From NCBI RefSeq assembly GCF_000297395.2, contig NZ_HF570108.1, positions 4,037,822 to 4,101,821 on the forward strand: a DNA stretch of 64,000 nucleotides, in the 5' to 3' direction. This document shows, piece after piece, positions 1 through 9,648 of this stretch. Numbering within the stretch: the stretch's first letter is position 1; each line of letters starts with the position of its first letter. The translations under genes and the position numbers were made by a program. The notes beneath the pieces were generated by a model. It worked only from the letters and a program-made list of their open reading frames with translations, made no database searches and had not been told where the DNA came from. The DNA comes from Micromonospora lupini str. Lupac 08 (GTDB lineage Bacteria > Actinomycetota > Actinomycetes > Mycobacteriales > Micromonosporaceae).

Positions 1-568
1 CCACCTGCACCGCCTCGCTGAACCGACCCTGCGCGGTGAGCCGTTCGGCGAACGCCTCCAGCGCGTACAGCTGGGTCTGGCGCAGCCGCTCCCGCTCGGT
101 CAGCACCCAGTCCTCGTACCAGCCGGGCAGCAGCTCACCGGTGGCCAGCGCGGGCACCCCGGCGCCGACGCCCGCCGGCACCCCGCCGGCCAGCAGCGCC
201 GCCGACGCCGCGCCGAGAGTGGCGACGTCGCTTGTCACACCGGCGGCCAGGGCCAGCCGGTCGTCCTCCTCGACGAGGGGCTCGGGCGTGACCCGGTGCA
301 GCCGCCAGAGCATGGTGCGCAGGTTGGCGCGGGCCCGTTCCTCATGCGATCCGGGCCAGAGAGTGCCGGCCGCCTCCCAGCGGGCGCACCGCTGGCGTAC
401 GCCGAGGTAGGCGAGCAGCCGGCGGGCGCCCTGCGGCACCGGGACGGACCGGCCGTCGCGTTCCAGCCCGAAGCCGCCGAGCAGACGCAGCGTGTACCGG
501 GTCGTCCGCCCCGCGCCGGCCTCGTACGCCCCGGAGCGGAGGTCCTGCGTCACCTCGTGAACTGGCAT
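1..568 (-). CDS. SARP-family transcriptional regulator, C-terminus cut by window edge
   Basis: About 189 codons are visible from an ATG at 566-568; the gene runs off the left edge. The N-terminal part reads as an OmpR-like winged helix of the SARP/AfsR/DnrI type (LRLLGGFGLERDG, then ARRLLAYLG, then WPGSHEERARANLRTMLWRL), followed by the start of a bacterial transcriptional activation domain with the usual GWYEDWVLTERERLRQ stretch. SARPs activate secondary-metabolite or other specialised clusters. It lies directly downstream of the contractile injection cluster in the same direction, 137 bp after its last gene, so it may regulate that cluster; this is inference. Whether NB-ARC or TPR domains follow cannot be seen. 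Confidence 0.85.
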   Translation of the reverse strand, partial: MPVHEVTQDLRSGAYEAGAGRTTRYTLRLLGGFGLERDGRSVPVPQGARRLLAYLGVRQRCARWEAAGTLWPGSHEERARANLRTMLWRLHRVTPEPLVEEDDRLALAAGVTSDVATLGAASAALLAGGVPAGVGAGVPALATGELLPGWYEDWVLTERERLRQTQLYALEAFAERLTAQGRFSEAVQV

Positions 569-705
569 CCCTGCGCCCTTCGCACCCGATCGCCGGTGTG
601 GGGGTCCACGCTCGGGTGTGGACGGTCGGCACGCCAGCGAAGTGTCGTCACACCGACCCGGCGAACGACGGGGATCAGCCGTTCGCCGGAGTCCGCGCCG
701 ACCGT

Positions 706-1833
706 TCAGCGCAGCTTGCTCAGCGTCCGGGCGTAGCCGGTCCACTCGGCGGCGTCGCCGACCTCGGCGCGTACCCCCGCGTCCTTCATGATGCCGAGCA
801 CCCGCTCGGGCGGCGTGTCGGCCAGCTTGCCGAGCGTGCTGATCCCGGCGCGGGTCAGCGCCGCGCGGGCCTTCGTCGGCACCCCGGCGAGCATCGCGAT
901 GTCGGCGTCGGCGACGTTCTCCAACTCGGACTCGATGCCGAGCGCCGCGGCGACCGCCGACTGGGCGCCGACGGTGGTGCGGACGATCACCGCCTCCCGC
1001 TCGCTGACCTCGGCGAACATCGCGTCCACACTCTGGTAGGAGGTCTCGGCCGGCAGCACCTTGAGCACGTCGCGGACGGTCCGGCCGTCGGCCAGCTCGT
1101 CCTCGCCGAAGGTACGGATGAACTCGGTCAACCTCACCTCCTGCGGGAAGCGCTGCCGGACGTCGCCGTTCTCGGCGGCGTACCGCTCCAGGTAGGCGGC
1201 GCCCCGGACCTTCGGGCCGGCGACCACGTCCACGCCCAGGGTCTCGACGGCGGGCAGCACTATCGTGCCGGCCTTGGTCTGCCAGATGCTCACCTTCTTG
1301 TCCATGAACATCGTGGTGCCCATGTACCTGCCGAAGTCAAGCGTGCCGATGTAGTTGGGGATCTGCTCGAGCTGGTACGGGCCGGGGCTGACCTTTGTCT
1401 CGTGCACTGTGGAGTGCAGCCTGTTGATCTCGGCGCGGATCTCGTCGAGCAGGTGGCGCAGGCTCACCCGCATCGCGGCCATGCAGGAGAACGCCTTGGC
1501 CAGGTCGGTGCCGAGGTGGTCGAGGTCGTGCTCGATGCGGTGGAACCGTTCGTTGAAGCCCTGTTCGCCGGGGGTCTGCCCGGCCTGTACGACGTCCTCG
1601 CCGTCGACCCAGTCGCTGTGCGCGAAGGTACGGGCGAACGGCGGCGGCGCGCAGCCCGGCTCCACCGCCGAAAACGGCTCGGCGTAGTTGAACACCCGCT
1701 TCGCGGTGCCCACGTTCTCGTAGATCCAGGAGGAGACCAGCACGCTGGCGTCCGACTGCGGGATGCCGTGTTTGGTGAACGCCTCGTACAGCTCGGTGAC
1801 GGTCACCCCGTCGTAGTTGATCTCGCTCGCCAT
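706..1833 (-). CDS. Injection-cluster protein with helix-hairpin-helix-like C-terminus
   Basis: A 375-residue protein, the last gene of the leftward injection cluster, starting 13 bp after the preceding stop. I do not recognise a family for the first 280 residues. The last 90 residues contain repeated AGVPTKARAALTRAGI and STLGKLADTPPERVL elements typical of helix-hairpin-helix/DUF4332-like helical pairs, which mediate nucleic acid or protein contacts. There is no signal peptide or membrane segment. Position at the end of a tail operon would fit a sheath terminator, assembly factor or accessory protein, but nothing decides between them. Confidence 0.6.
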   Translation of the reverse strand: MASEINYDGVTVTELYEAFTKHGIPQSDASVLVSSWIYENVGTAKRVFNYAEPFSAVEPGCAPPPFARTFAHSDWVDGEDVVQAGQTPGEQGFNERFHRIEHDLDHLGTDLAKAFSCMAAMRVSLRHLLDEIRAEINRLHSTVHETKVSPGPYQLEQIPNYIGTLDFGRYMGTTMFMDKKVSIWQTKAGTIVLPAVETLGVDVVAGPKVRGAAYLERYAAENGDVRQRFPQEVRLTEFIRTFGEDELADGRTVRDVLKVLPAETSYQSVDAMFAEVSEREAVIVRTTVGAQSAVAAALGIESELENVADADIAMLAGVPTKARAALTRAGISTLGKLADTPPERVLGIMKDAGVRAEVGDAAEWTGYARTLSKLR

Positions 1834-1846
1834 GATGGTGTCCCTC

Positions 1847-4192
1847 TCAGAGCTGGTCGTACACGCCGCGGTGCCGGCGCTGCTGGAAGGTGCGGAAGGT
1901 GCGGGCCACCGCCGGGCGCAGCGGCTCGGCGTCGCCGTCGGCGTCGAGGTCGACGTGGTCCCGCCGGATGCCGAAGGTGTTGATCTCCACGCCGAGCGGG
2001 CAGACCCTCGTCAACGTGTTCATCAGCCGCTCGTACTGGGCCAGGGTCAACGCCACCGAATCGGGCAGCTCCACCCGGAACTCGTACGGGTCGGTCCGGC
2101 CGGTCCGCACGTAGGACAGCGCCACCACGGCGACCAGGCCGGCGTGGGTGGGCCGCAGCGTGGTCCGCGCGCCGACCGCCTTGATGTCCGCGGTGCCACC
2201 GCCGAGCCCCACGGTGTACCAGCGGAAGCCGGTGGTCCGCCGCTCGGCCAGGTTGAGCCCGGCCTGGGGCAGTCCGATCACGCTGCACACCAGCAGCACC
2301 CGGTTGCCGGTGTCGACGAGCGGCAGCGCGGCGGCGAGATGCTGGTCGCGCAGCAGGCCGACCAGGCGGGCCAGCCGGTCGGCGGCGGCGGGCTGCCCGG
2401 CGATCAGCGCGGACGCCAGCGCCGCCGGCAGCTCGATGGTCTCCACCAGCTCGTCGGGGAGCCGGTTCAGCGCGGCCACCACGGGCGCCGGGTCGCGTAC
2501 CGCGGGCAGGCCGGCGGCGGCGAGCACCTGGTCGACAGGCTGCCCGGCCGGCCGGGTCGGTACGCCGGCCCACCGGGTCCGGGCCGCCGCGTCGGTAAGC
2601 GGCGTCCACGCCGGCTCCCCCGCGCCCGTCCAGGCCGTCGCGGCGGCGGCCAGGCCGGCCAGCAGCAGCGCGTTGCCACCCGGGTCGCCCGGCGCGTGGA
2701 ACTGCGCCTCGACGGCCGCGTCGGCGCCGACCGTGGCGGCGCTCGGCGCGGTCACCGCCAACCCACGGGTGGGCAGGTGCGACAGGTACATCCTGGTGGT
2801 GCTGACCCGGTGGGTGGTCTGCACGCCGCACACCCGCCACAGCCAGACAGCCTCGCCGTCGGCGGCCACCGTGGGCAGACCGGCGGCGCGGGCGGCGGCG
2901 ATCAGGGCCTCGGCGGTCCGGTCGGCGGTGACCGTCCGGCCGGTGTCCAGCACCCGGTTGCGCAGGTCGGTGGCCTGCGCGGGGGTCGGAAGGCTGACGT
3001 CCACGCCGAGACCCAGCTCGTAGCGGCTGCCGCCGGCGTCGTCCTGGGCCCGAGTCACCTGCCACACAAGCGTCGAGCCGAGCGCCCGGCAGACCCGCCC
3101 GGCCCGGTCCAGGGCGGTGGCCAGCGGCGGCGCGACGGCGTGCGCGCTGTCGAAGGCGTACGACTGGCGCAGGCTGGCGCGCAGCGCGGTGATCTCGGCC
3201 AGCCGGCCGGACGGCAGCGCCCGGCCGGCGTGCGTGGTGTTGTTCGGCGGGGTGTTGGCGGGCAGCACCAGGCGGTCGCGGCGCAGTTGGGCGAGGAAGT
3301 TGGTGCGGTGCTGCGGGTCACCGGCGGCGACCAGCCGGATCGCCACCGCGAACCGGTCGTCGTCCTCGCGCACAGTGAACCGGGCGCCGCCGGGCAGGTC
3401 GGCGAAGAGCCCCGCGTTCGGGTCGGTGTCCGCGCCGGGACCGTTGAGCAGCCGGCGTACCGCACCCGGGGTGGGCAGCAGGAACCGTCGGTAGAGCCCC
3501 AACCGCTTGGCGTACGCCGCGTCCGGCTCGCGGGCCGGCGGGGCGAGCCGCCGCGCGTACACGTCGCCGCTCGCCGGCTCGTGCACCAGCTCGTCGACGA
3601 ACCGGGCCACCCCGACGTCCGCGCCGATCCGGTCCAGCGCGTCGCGTCGGGCGTGCGCGAGGGTCCGGTACGCGTGCACCTCCCGCGCCGCGCGGCGCAG
3701 CCGGTGCTTCTCGTACGACACCAGGTAGAGCAGCCGGCCCAGGTTGCCCTCGACCACGGCCAGCTCGACCAGGGCGGTGAGCGCCGTGCCGGTGACCGCC
3801 GTGGCGGCCGCCCCGTCGACGCCACGCTCGGCCGTCACGCCTACGGAGAACGGCGCGACAAGCGGCTCGTCGGCGGTGTCCGGCGCGTACGCCGGCACCG
3901 ACGCGCCCGCGGCGGACCAGGGCGCGAACACCACCGGCGGCAGCACCCGCTCGCCCGCGCCGCCCGGGTCGACCGTGACGCTCACCCGGACGGTCTCCTC
4001 GACCAGGTCGCGGCGCAGCACGACGGTGAGCAGCGGGTGCCGGCTGGTCCAGTCCACCGCGGCGACGCCGGTGGCGGCGAGCGGCACCACGACCCGGCGG
4101 ACGGTCCCCGGGTACGGGCCCTCCAACTGGTCGACGAGGTTGCGTTCGACGGACGGGTCGGCGCCGTCCACGGGCACCCGGATGTCGGTCAT
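1847..4192 (-). CDS. Large baseplate-associated protein of the injection system
   Basis: A 781-residue protein following the J-like baseplate gene after 13 bp. In contractile injection systems this slot usually holds a second large wedge/baseplate component (Afp12/Pvc12-like), and I assign it by position. The sequence is Ala/Leu/Arg-rich with many short beta-prone segments, has no signal peptide and no nucleotide-binding motif. A C-terminal region (PYEFRVELPDSVALTLAQYE, then CPLGVEINTFGIRRDHVDLD) looks folded and non-repetitive. Homology to Pvc12 is not demonstrable by eye. Confidence 0.55.
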   Translation of the reverse strand: MTDIRVPVDGADPSVERNLVDQLEGPYPGTVRRVVVPLAATGVAAVDWTSRHPLLTVVLRRDLVEETVRVSVTVDPGGAGERVLPPVVFAPWSAAGASVPAYAPDTADEPLVAPFSVGVTAERGVDGAAATAVTGTALTALVELAVVEGNLGRLLYLVSYEKHRLRRAAREVHAYRTLAHARRDALDRIGADVGVARFVDELVHEPASGDVYARRLAPPAREPDAAYAKRLGLYRRFLLPTPGAVRRLLNGPGADTDPNAGLFADLPGGARFTVREDDDRFAVAIRLVAAGDPQHRTNFLAQLRRDRLVLPANTPPNNTTHAGRALPSGRLAEITALRASLRQSYAFDSAHAVAPPLATALDRAGRVCRALGSTLVWQVTRAQDDAGGSRYELGLGVDVSLPTPAQATDLRNRVLDTGRTVTADRTAEALIAAARAAGLPTVAADGEAVWLWRVCGVQTTHRVSTTRMYLSHLPTRGLAVTAPSAATVGADAAVEAQFHAPGDPGGNALLLAGLAAAATAWTGAGEPAWTPLTDAAARTRWAGVPTRPAGQPVDQVLAAAGLPAVRDPAPVVAALNRLPDELVETIELPAALASALIAGQPAAADRLARLVGLLRDQHLAAALPLVDTGNRVLLVCSVIGLPQAGLNLAERRTTGFRWYTVGLGGGTADIKAVGARTTLRPTHAGLVAVVALSYVRTGRTDPYEFRVELPDSVALTLAQYERLMNTLTRVCPLGVEINTFGIRRDHVDLDADGDAEPLRPAVARTFRTFQQRRHRGVYDQL

Positions 4193-4205
4193 CGCGTCCC
4201 CCCGC

Positions 4206-5642
4206 TCAGACGATCCGGAACGGCCGGGGATCGTCCCGGTCGACGTAGACGGGCACCTGGTTCGCGGCGAGCACCGCGTTGTCCCCGACCGGCAGCCGCT
4301 GCACCCCGTCGCCGGTGGGCGCGCTGCCGGTCACCACCACCGCCGAGTCGGCCGGGAAGCGCACGAGCCGCAGCCCGCGTACGTCGGCGACGCCCGGCTC
4401 GTTCATCAGCGTCCAGATCACCTCGGCGGCGCGGACCGGCTCACCGAAGGGCAGCTCGTCGACGTAGCGGCGCAGCCGGGCGTGCAGGCGGGCGCGCAGC
4501 TCGGTGGCGGCGGTGGACGCGTTCACCGTCTCCTTGGAGCCGGTGGGCAGCGGCAGGCCCCGGATCACCAGGTCCGCCTCGACGCCGATGCCCACCTCGT
4601 CGGCCCGGTCCACCGAGGCGAAGATGCCCACCGGGCGCAGGTCCTCGATGACCGACTCGACGGAGGCGTGCAGCCCGTCCGGGCCGTCCCAGATGGCGGC
4701 GGCGGTAGGCGCGACGAGCACCGTGACGTAGTACGGGTTGCCCAGGTCGCGTTCGGTGCTGAAGACCCGCTCGATGAAGTTGAAGTTGCCGAAGATGGAC
4801 TGGTTGAGGTCCAGCCCGCCCCTGCCGTCGAAGACCTGCACCTGACGTACGCCGGGCACGGTGGCCACGGCCAGGCCGATCGCCTCGGCCGTCCAGATCG
4901 AGCGGGGCGCGGCCAGCAGGAGCTGTCGGTAGCGGGCGTCGGAGACCTGCTGCTCGCCCCCGGTCAGCGCGACGGTGTGGGTGATCTCCACCAGCTCGGC
5001 GCCGGCGGCCTGCTCGGCGTCGTCCAGGTCGGTCAGCAGGGTGTCGGCCCGGTTCCACCTGTCGATCTTCTGCTGAGGCTGGGTGGGGTCGAGGTTGTGC
5101 GCCGGGCCGGGATAGAACGCGGCGACGGCCGGTTCGCGCTCGCCGACGGCGGCGGAGAGCACCACCGTCTCGTCCAGGGCGACGTGGTGCCCGCCGGGTG
5201 TGGACAGCCGGGCGCCCCGGGGCAGCGTGAGCGGGCTGTGGCCGCTGGGCAGCGCGGCCTTCAACTTCAGCTTCACGGTCCCCCGCGCCGGCAGGTACGG
5301 CCGGGCGATGCCCAGCTCCTCGCCCAGGCGGGTCAGCGCGTCGGCGGTCGCCGACACCACGAACGAGTTGTCGTAGACCGCGCCGAGCGCCGCCCACAGT
5401 CGCGCGTCCTCCAGCGCGGCCAGTTCCAGGACCTTGCGCAGCACCGCGCCGCTGGTCAGGTCGACGTCCTCGCCGAAGAGCAGCCGGGCGGTGGCCAGCT
5501 TCTCGGCGAGCAACCGGGCGAAGGACTTCGGCACGAATCCGGTCTCGACGATGCCGAAGCCTGTCGAGCCGGTGGCGCGTAGCGCGGCAGCGTCGACGGC
5601 GAGGACGTCGGCCAGCTCGGCCGGGAGGGTGGGATCAGACAC
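4206..5642 (-). CDS. Baseplate J-like protein (gp47/gpJ family)
   Basis: 478 residues from a GTG at 5642 that overlaps the end of the gp25-like gene by 8 bp; longer in-frame upstream starts would run through that gene. Features of J-like baseplate wedges are visible: an N-terminal helical part (FARLLAEKLATARLLFGEDVD), a middle beta region with PYLPARGTVKLKL and LPRGARLSTPGG, and a C-terminal stretch with VPGVRQVQVFDGRG and ESVIEDLRPVGIFASV. J proteins join gp25-like proteins to form the wedge that triggers sheath contraction. The order gp25-J downstream of spike and PAAR matches Afp/PVC-type and phage baseplates. Confidence 0.8.
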   Translation of the reverse strand: MSDPTLPAELADVLAVDAAALRATGSTGFGIVETGFVPKSFARLLAEKLATARLLFGEDVDLTSGAVLRKVLELAALEDARLWAALGAVYDNSFVVSATADALTRLGEELGIARPYLPARGTVKLKLKAALPSGHSPLTLPRGARLSTPGGHHVALDETVVLSAAVGEREPAVAAFYPGPAHNLDPTQPQQKIDRWNRADTLLTDLDDAEQAAGAELVEITHTVALTGGEQQVSDARYRQLLLAAPRSIWTAEAIGLAVATVPGVRQVQVFDGRGGLDLNQSIFGNFNFIERVFSTERDLGNPYYVTVLVAPTAAAIWDGPDGLHASVESVIEDLRPVGIFASVDRADEVGIGVEADLVIRGLPLPTGSKETVNASTAATELRARLHARLRRYVDELPFGEPVRAAEVIWTLMNEPGVADVRGLRLVRFPADSAVVVTGSAPTGDGVQRLPVGDNAVLAANQVPVYVDRDDPRPFRIV

Positions 5643-6138
5643 TGGGCAGCTCCCCGAGACGCACCGAGAGCCGGTCGTCGGTGATGGTTTCGAACTGGAC
5701 CTGCACCTGGAGGGTGCGGGAGGAGCGCAGCGCGGCGGCCACCGCGTCGTCGGCACGACCCGCGCCGAGCCGGCCGTCGTCGAGGTTGACGTCGACGATC
5801 TTGCGGACGCGGGGGTCGCGGTCGAGCAGCGTGATGATGCCGATGCGCACCTGTTCGCGGATCAGGTTCGGCTCGATCTGCTCGGCGAGGGCGTTGAGCC
5901 CGTCGAAGCCGAAGGTGGCGTCGAAGACGTTCGAGCCGCGCAGCGTGGTCAGCGCCACCGCGAGGCTCTGGGCCACGTTGCCGGTGCCTTCGACGAGGGC
6001 CAACGCCCGGCCGTTGGGGCCGTCGTCGAAGACGATGTCGCGGGCCAGGTCCACGCCGGGCATGGTGGGTTCGAAGGCGAGGCCCCAGCCGAGGTAGCGG
6101 CGCTGGGCGGCCTGCCGTTCCCGCTCGGTCCGGTCCAC
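5635..6138 (-). CDS. GPW/gp25-family baseplate wedge protein
   Basis: 167 residues from a GTG immediately after the PAAR-like gene. The pattern matches gp25/Afp9-type proteins: GWGLAFEPTMPGVD near the N-terminus, VAQSLAVALTTLRGSN, NLIREQVRIGIITLLDRDPRVRKI, and a C-terminal VQVQFETITDDRLSVRLG strand. These proteins have a lysozyme-like helical core and initiate baseplate wedge and sheath assembly. It is the most confidently recognised baseplate gene of the cluster. Confidence 0.88.
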   Translation of the reverse strand: MDRTERERQAAQRRYLGWGLAFEPTMPGVDLARDIVFDDGPNGRALALVEGTGNVAQSLAVALTTLRGSNVFDATFGFDGLNALAEQIEPNLIREQVRIGIITLLDRDPRVRKIVDVNLDDGRLGAGRADDAVAAALRSSRTLQVQVQFETITDDRLSVRLGELPSV

Positions 6139-6139
6139 C

Positions 6140-6463
6140 TCAGACCGCCTTCAGCGTGGTCTGCCCGGCGGTGGCCGAAAGGCCGGGGGTGCTGCCGTCG
6201 GTGGCGCCGCTGAGGGTGGCCAGCGCCACCCCGACCCCGCCGACGTGCAGCTTCTGGGCGGCGCCTGTCGCCGACACCACCTTCTTGCACTGCACGGTGG
6301 AGCTGCTGTCGGTGATCGCGCACCCGGTCACCGACTTGCCGGTGATGCCGTCGAGGCGTGTCACCTGGGCGCCGGCCACGACAAGCTTCGCCTGCCCGGC
6401 CGGGGTGACAGTGCCCTGACTCGGGCAGTGCACGTCGCTCGACGTGGTGAGCACGAAGGCCAT
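6140..6463 (-). CDS. PAAR-like spike tip protein
   Basis: 107 residues, ATG preceded by a GAGGAG ribosome site. Small, Gly/Thr/Val-rich and beta-prone, with His and three Cys (VHCPSQG, TGCAITD, VQCKKV) that could bind a metal at the tip, as in PAAR-like caps. It sits between the VgrG-like spike and gp25, the canonical PAAR position. The classical PAAR repeat is not obvious, so the call rests on size, composition and location. Confidence 0.65.
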   Translation of the reverse strand: MAFVLTTSSDVHCPSQGTVTPAGQAKLVVAGAQVTRLDGITGKSVTGCAITDSSSTVQCKKVVSATGAAQKLHVGGVGVALATLSGATDGSTPGLSATAGQTTLKAV

Positions 6464-6473
6464 TCCGATCTCC

Positions 6474-8502
6474 TCAGTGGACGTTCATCGCGTTGTCGAC
6501 CTGGACGTCGACGTCGTCGGCGGCGATGTTGACGGTGCCGCCGCTGATGTTCACCGCGCCGTTGCCCGCGTCCAGGTCGATCCGGGTGCCGGTGATGATG
6601 ATCGAGCCGTCCTGCTTCATGACGATCGACGATCCGCCGGCGGCGTGCTCGATGGTGATGCTGTCAGCCTCGTCGGCGCGGGCCGGGCGCTGGCCGCGCC
6701 CCTGGAGTTGGGCGCGGCCCACCCGCACGGTCAGCTCACCCAGCTCGATGACCCGGTTGCCGTCCCCGTCGGTCAGGTCGTGCGCCACCTTGCCGTCGTG
6801 GTCGGCGGGCACCACTGTGTCACCGATCGACGAGCGGCTGTTGCTGGCCACCCCGACCGGCAGGGACAGCCACCAGTCCCCCGGCTGAGACACCGGGGCG
6901 TGCCCGGTGGGCCAGAGCGCGCCCACCTCCACGGGGTCGTCGGGAGCGCCGTTGCGGTAGGCGAGCGCCACCCGTGTTCCCGGATAGCGGGGCAGGATGA
7001 GCCCGCAGCCGCCCCACGCGAACGGGGTCAGGTAGGTCACCCCGGGTAGCGGCGCGGGCTGCTCCCGGCGTACCGGCAGGCGGCGGGCGGCGTTGGGCCG
7101 GCCGTCCGGGCGGAGCAGGCCCTCCCACACCGTCTCGGTCTGGGCCGGCGGCTCGACCGCGCCGCTGGCGTTGGTCGGCCGCCGCGCGGACCTCGCCGAT
7201 CTCCAGGCCACGCGTCTCGCCCCGGGCCGCGCGGGCCGCCCGGCGGACCGCCTCGGCGGCGGCCACTCCGGGCGAGGACGCCGGGCCGGCCGGCTCGGCG
7301 GCGGCCACACCGGACGCGTCGCTCCAGGTGTCCCACGCCTGGGCGCCCGAGGTGACCTCGACGCCCTGCACGACGGTCACGAACCCGGCGGTACGCGACA
7401 GGGTGTGCCGGGCGGCGCTGAGGTAGAGCAGCTTCGCCCCCGCGCCCAACTCCCCCGTCGACGGGGCGAACGGGGCCGCGAACGAGCCGAGCAGCGCCGC
7501 GCCGACACTGCCCAGCGTGGTGGCCTCGTCCACCGCCGGCGGATCGAAGCGCACCAGGTCGCCGGGCTTCAGGTCGGGGCGGCCCTTGAGGGTGAGCGTC
7601 CACGCCCGACGGCGCGGCGCGGCGGTGCCGCCGGCCTCGGTGGCCGCGTACGGGTCGGTGTCCTGGGTGCCGTTCTCGGTGCACTCCAGCAGGCCGGTGG
7701 CGAGGGTGAGCGGCTTCGGCTCCCCCTCCGGGTACGGGATCGGCCGTTTCCCGACGTGCACGGTGCCGTCGCGGATCAGCAGCATCCCCCGCCCGTACGC
7801 GTTGAGCGACTGCTGCACCGCGCCGCCGATGCGCTCCAGGGCGGCACGGTAGAGCAGCCCGGCCCCGAAGGCGACCCGCTCGTCGCCGGCCGCCTCGGTG
7901 GCGCCTCGGGTCATCGTGCCGTCCGGGTTGGCGCCCCACCCGGTCACGTCGACCCGGGTCCGCTCGCCGATGGCCCGGATCGCGGCCGTGAAGGTGGTCG
8001 CCTCGAACCGTTCGGCGATGCGCTGCCCGAGCCGGGCGTACGCCTGCTCGACGAGGGTCAGTTCGGTGTCGTACGTCCGCTCGCCGGTGAGCCGACGCAC
8101 CTTTGTCACCCGCAGCACGGCGACGAGCGCCTGGGTCAGCTCGGCCGGGGTCGGGCCGGCGTTGACGCCGACCAGGTTGGTGAAGAACGCGCCGACGGAG
8201 GTGTTGGCGTCGCGCCAGTACAGGTGGAGTTTCGCCACCAGCGGCGGCTGCCCCTCGGCGGTGCGCAGCGCGGCGAAGTGCTCGTCGATCAGGCCCTGCA
8301 CGGTGATCGTGTACGCGCCGGGGCCCAGCCCGTCGGGCAGCGCGGCGTCGATTGCCGCGTAGTAGTCGGCGCTGGACAGGGTGAGCGCGACGTCCGGGCT
8401 GAGCCCGGTCGGGGTCTCCCGGTGAAACGTCAGGGTCCAGCCGGCGTCGTTGCCGACCGCGCCCTGGCGCACCTGGCCGGTCTGGAACGGCGTGAGCGTC
8501 AC
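6474..8502 (-). CDS. VgrG/gpV-like spike protein with apparent frameshift
   Basis: Starts at a GTG (8502) overlapping the preceding stop. The first 430 or so residues (start TLTPFQTGQVRQG) fit the gp27-like hub half of a spike. From about 7171-7190 coding character switches to another frame, which continues TNASGAVEPPAQTETVWEG, YPGTRVALAYRNGAPDDPVEVG (gp5-like OB fold) and a beta-helix-like C-terminus with ITGTRIDLDAGNG and NISGGTVNIAADD. The whole span is 2029 nt, exactly one base more than 676 codons, so a single extra base explains it. Uncorrected, the first frame would stop at 6820 with about 120 arginine-rich nonsense residues. Sequencing error or a real inactivating frameshift are both possible. 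Confidence 0.75.
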
Positions 8503-9146
8503 CGCAGCACCCTCCGCATCTTCTTGTCGAGCAGGTAGCGGTAGCGCAGCCTGCCGGGGCCCAGCTCGGATTCGACGCGCTGCGCGGGCGGGCGGCGACG
8601 CCAGACGAACTCGTTGATCGGCGGCGGCCCGAAGGCGTCGACCGCGCGGTCGGCGGGCCGCCACGCCAGCGTCAGCGTGGAGCCGTAGTCGCCGGAGCCG
8701 CGTACCGTCCCGGCGTGCAGCAGCCAGGCGAGCACGACCACCTCGACGGCGACGGGGGTGGGACCGGTGGCGGCTGCCGGACCGGCGTCGGGGCAGACCC
8801 GGCGCAGGCCCGCGGCGAGCGGCACCGAGCCGAGGATCCGGGTGCCCTGGCGGACGACCAGGCGCAGTGGCACCCGGCCGACCAGGGCCGGCGTCCGGGG
8901 CGTGGCGGGCGGCGCGGGTCGGGGCGTCAGGTCGTCGGCGGAGGTGCTGACCACGGCGAGGGGGTCGGTGTGCAGCCACTGCCGGGCCAGCCCGGTGGGC
9001 AGGATCAGCACCGCGTGCACGCCGGCGCCCAGCTCGACGCGGTGCGGCAGGCCGGCGGTGAGGCTCTGCCGGACCTCGGTGAACCCGGCAGGCGCCTCGA
9101 TGGGCGTCTCCGGCAGCAGGTAGCGGTCGATCGGGAACGGTGGCAT
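8499..9146 (-). CDS. Spike-proximal hypothetical protein of the injection cluster
   Basis: 215 residues, start ATG at 9146 sharing a base with the preceding stop (TGATG) and ending in a GTGA overlap with the spike gene, so translation is coupled. N-terminal MPPFPIDRYLLPETPIE; the centre is Pro/Ala-rich; the C-terminus is basic (GRLRYRYLLDKKMRRVLR). No family recognised. In comparable clusters this slot between the tube-associated and spike genes holds an adaptor, which is a positional guess only. Confidence 0.6.
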   Translation of the reverse strand: MPPFPIDRYLLPETPIEAPAGFTEVRQSLTAGLPHRVELGAGVHAVLILPTGLARQWLHTDPLAVVSTSADDLTPRPAPPATPRTPALVGRVPLRLVVRQGTRILGSVPLAAGLRRVCPDAGPAAATGPTPVAVEVVVLAWLLHAGTVRGSGDYGSTLTLAWRPADRAVDAFGPPPINEFVWRRRPPAQRVESELGPGRLRYRYLLDKKMRRVLR

Positions 9147-9646
9147 CAGTTGCCCAACCCGTCGGCGAGCGCGCCGACTCCGATGCTGGCCACGTCGAGC
9201 AGCTTGCCGAGCAGGCTGGGACGGGGCACGTGGACGAGGGTGACGGTGGTGTCCAGGACGTCGCGGCGGGCGGCCGAGGCGTTGAAGGTCAGCGACTGCA
9301 CCTGCATGTCGGTGCGGATGGTCATCGACGTGACGAGGATCAGCCCGCCGAACTTCCCCCCGGAGTACGCCGCGAGGGCGGTGCCGCGCTTGCTGGCCTC
9401 GGCCATGGTCTCCAGGGCGAACTTCCAGGCGTAGCGTTCCGCGCCGACCAGCACCCCGGTCAGCGTGATGGTGTCGTCGTGGGTGGCCACGATGGCCTTG
9501 TGCGCCGTCGAGCCGATCGGCGGCAGGTGGTACGTCTGCGCGAGGGAGATGGCGGTGACCGCCCAGAGCGGGATCGGCAGCACCCCGTCGCTGATGATCG
9601 CCGACGGCACCGTGCCGTACCGCATGAAGCTGCTGGTGATGGCCAT
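9146..9646 (-). CDS. Small tail/baseplate adaptor protein, gpU-like by appearance
   Basis: 166 residues. ATG at 9646 is preferred over an in-frame TTG at 9652, because GGAGGG lies 8 nt before the ATG but only 2 nt before the TTG. The stretches DDTITLTGVLVGAERYAWKF, GGKFGGLILVTSMTIRTD and VQSLTFNASAARRDVLDTTV resemble small phage tail proteins (gpU or LysM-adaptor type) that describe how a ligand or tail layer is positioned. C-terminal PSLLGKLLDVASIGVGALADGLGN is hydrophobic. Family assignment is tentative. Confidence 0.5.
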   Translation of the reverse strand: MAITSSFMRYGTVPSAIISDGVLPIPLWAVTAISLAQTYHLPPIGSTAHKAIVATHDDTITLTGVLVGAERYAWKFALETMAEASKRGTALAAYSGGKFGGLILVTSMTIRTDMQVQSLTFNASAARRDVLDTTVTLVHVPRPSLLGKLLDVASIGVGALADGLGN

Positions 9647-9648
9647 GC

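Noticed and set aside
36..410. Ser/Arg-rich plus-strand frame at the window start
   Set aside because: Antisense to the SARP gene, which has a recognisable winged helix and activation domain.
598..4651. Long open frames on the plus strand opposite the baseplate genes
   Set aside because: They arise from high GC at third positions of the minus-strand genes; the translations are Gly/Arg/His/Val-rich with no domain, and the minus-strand proteins are recognisable.
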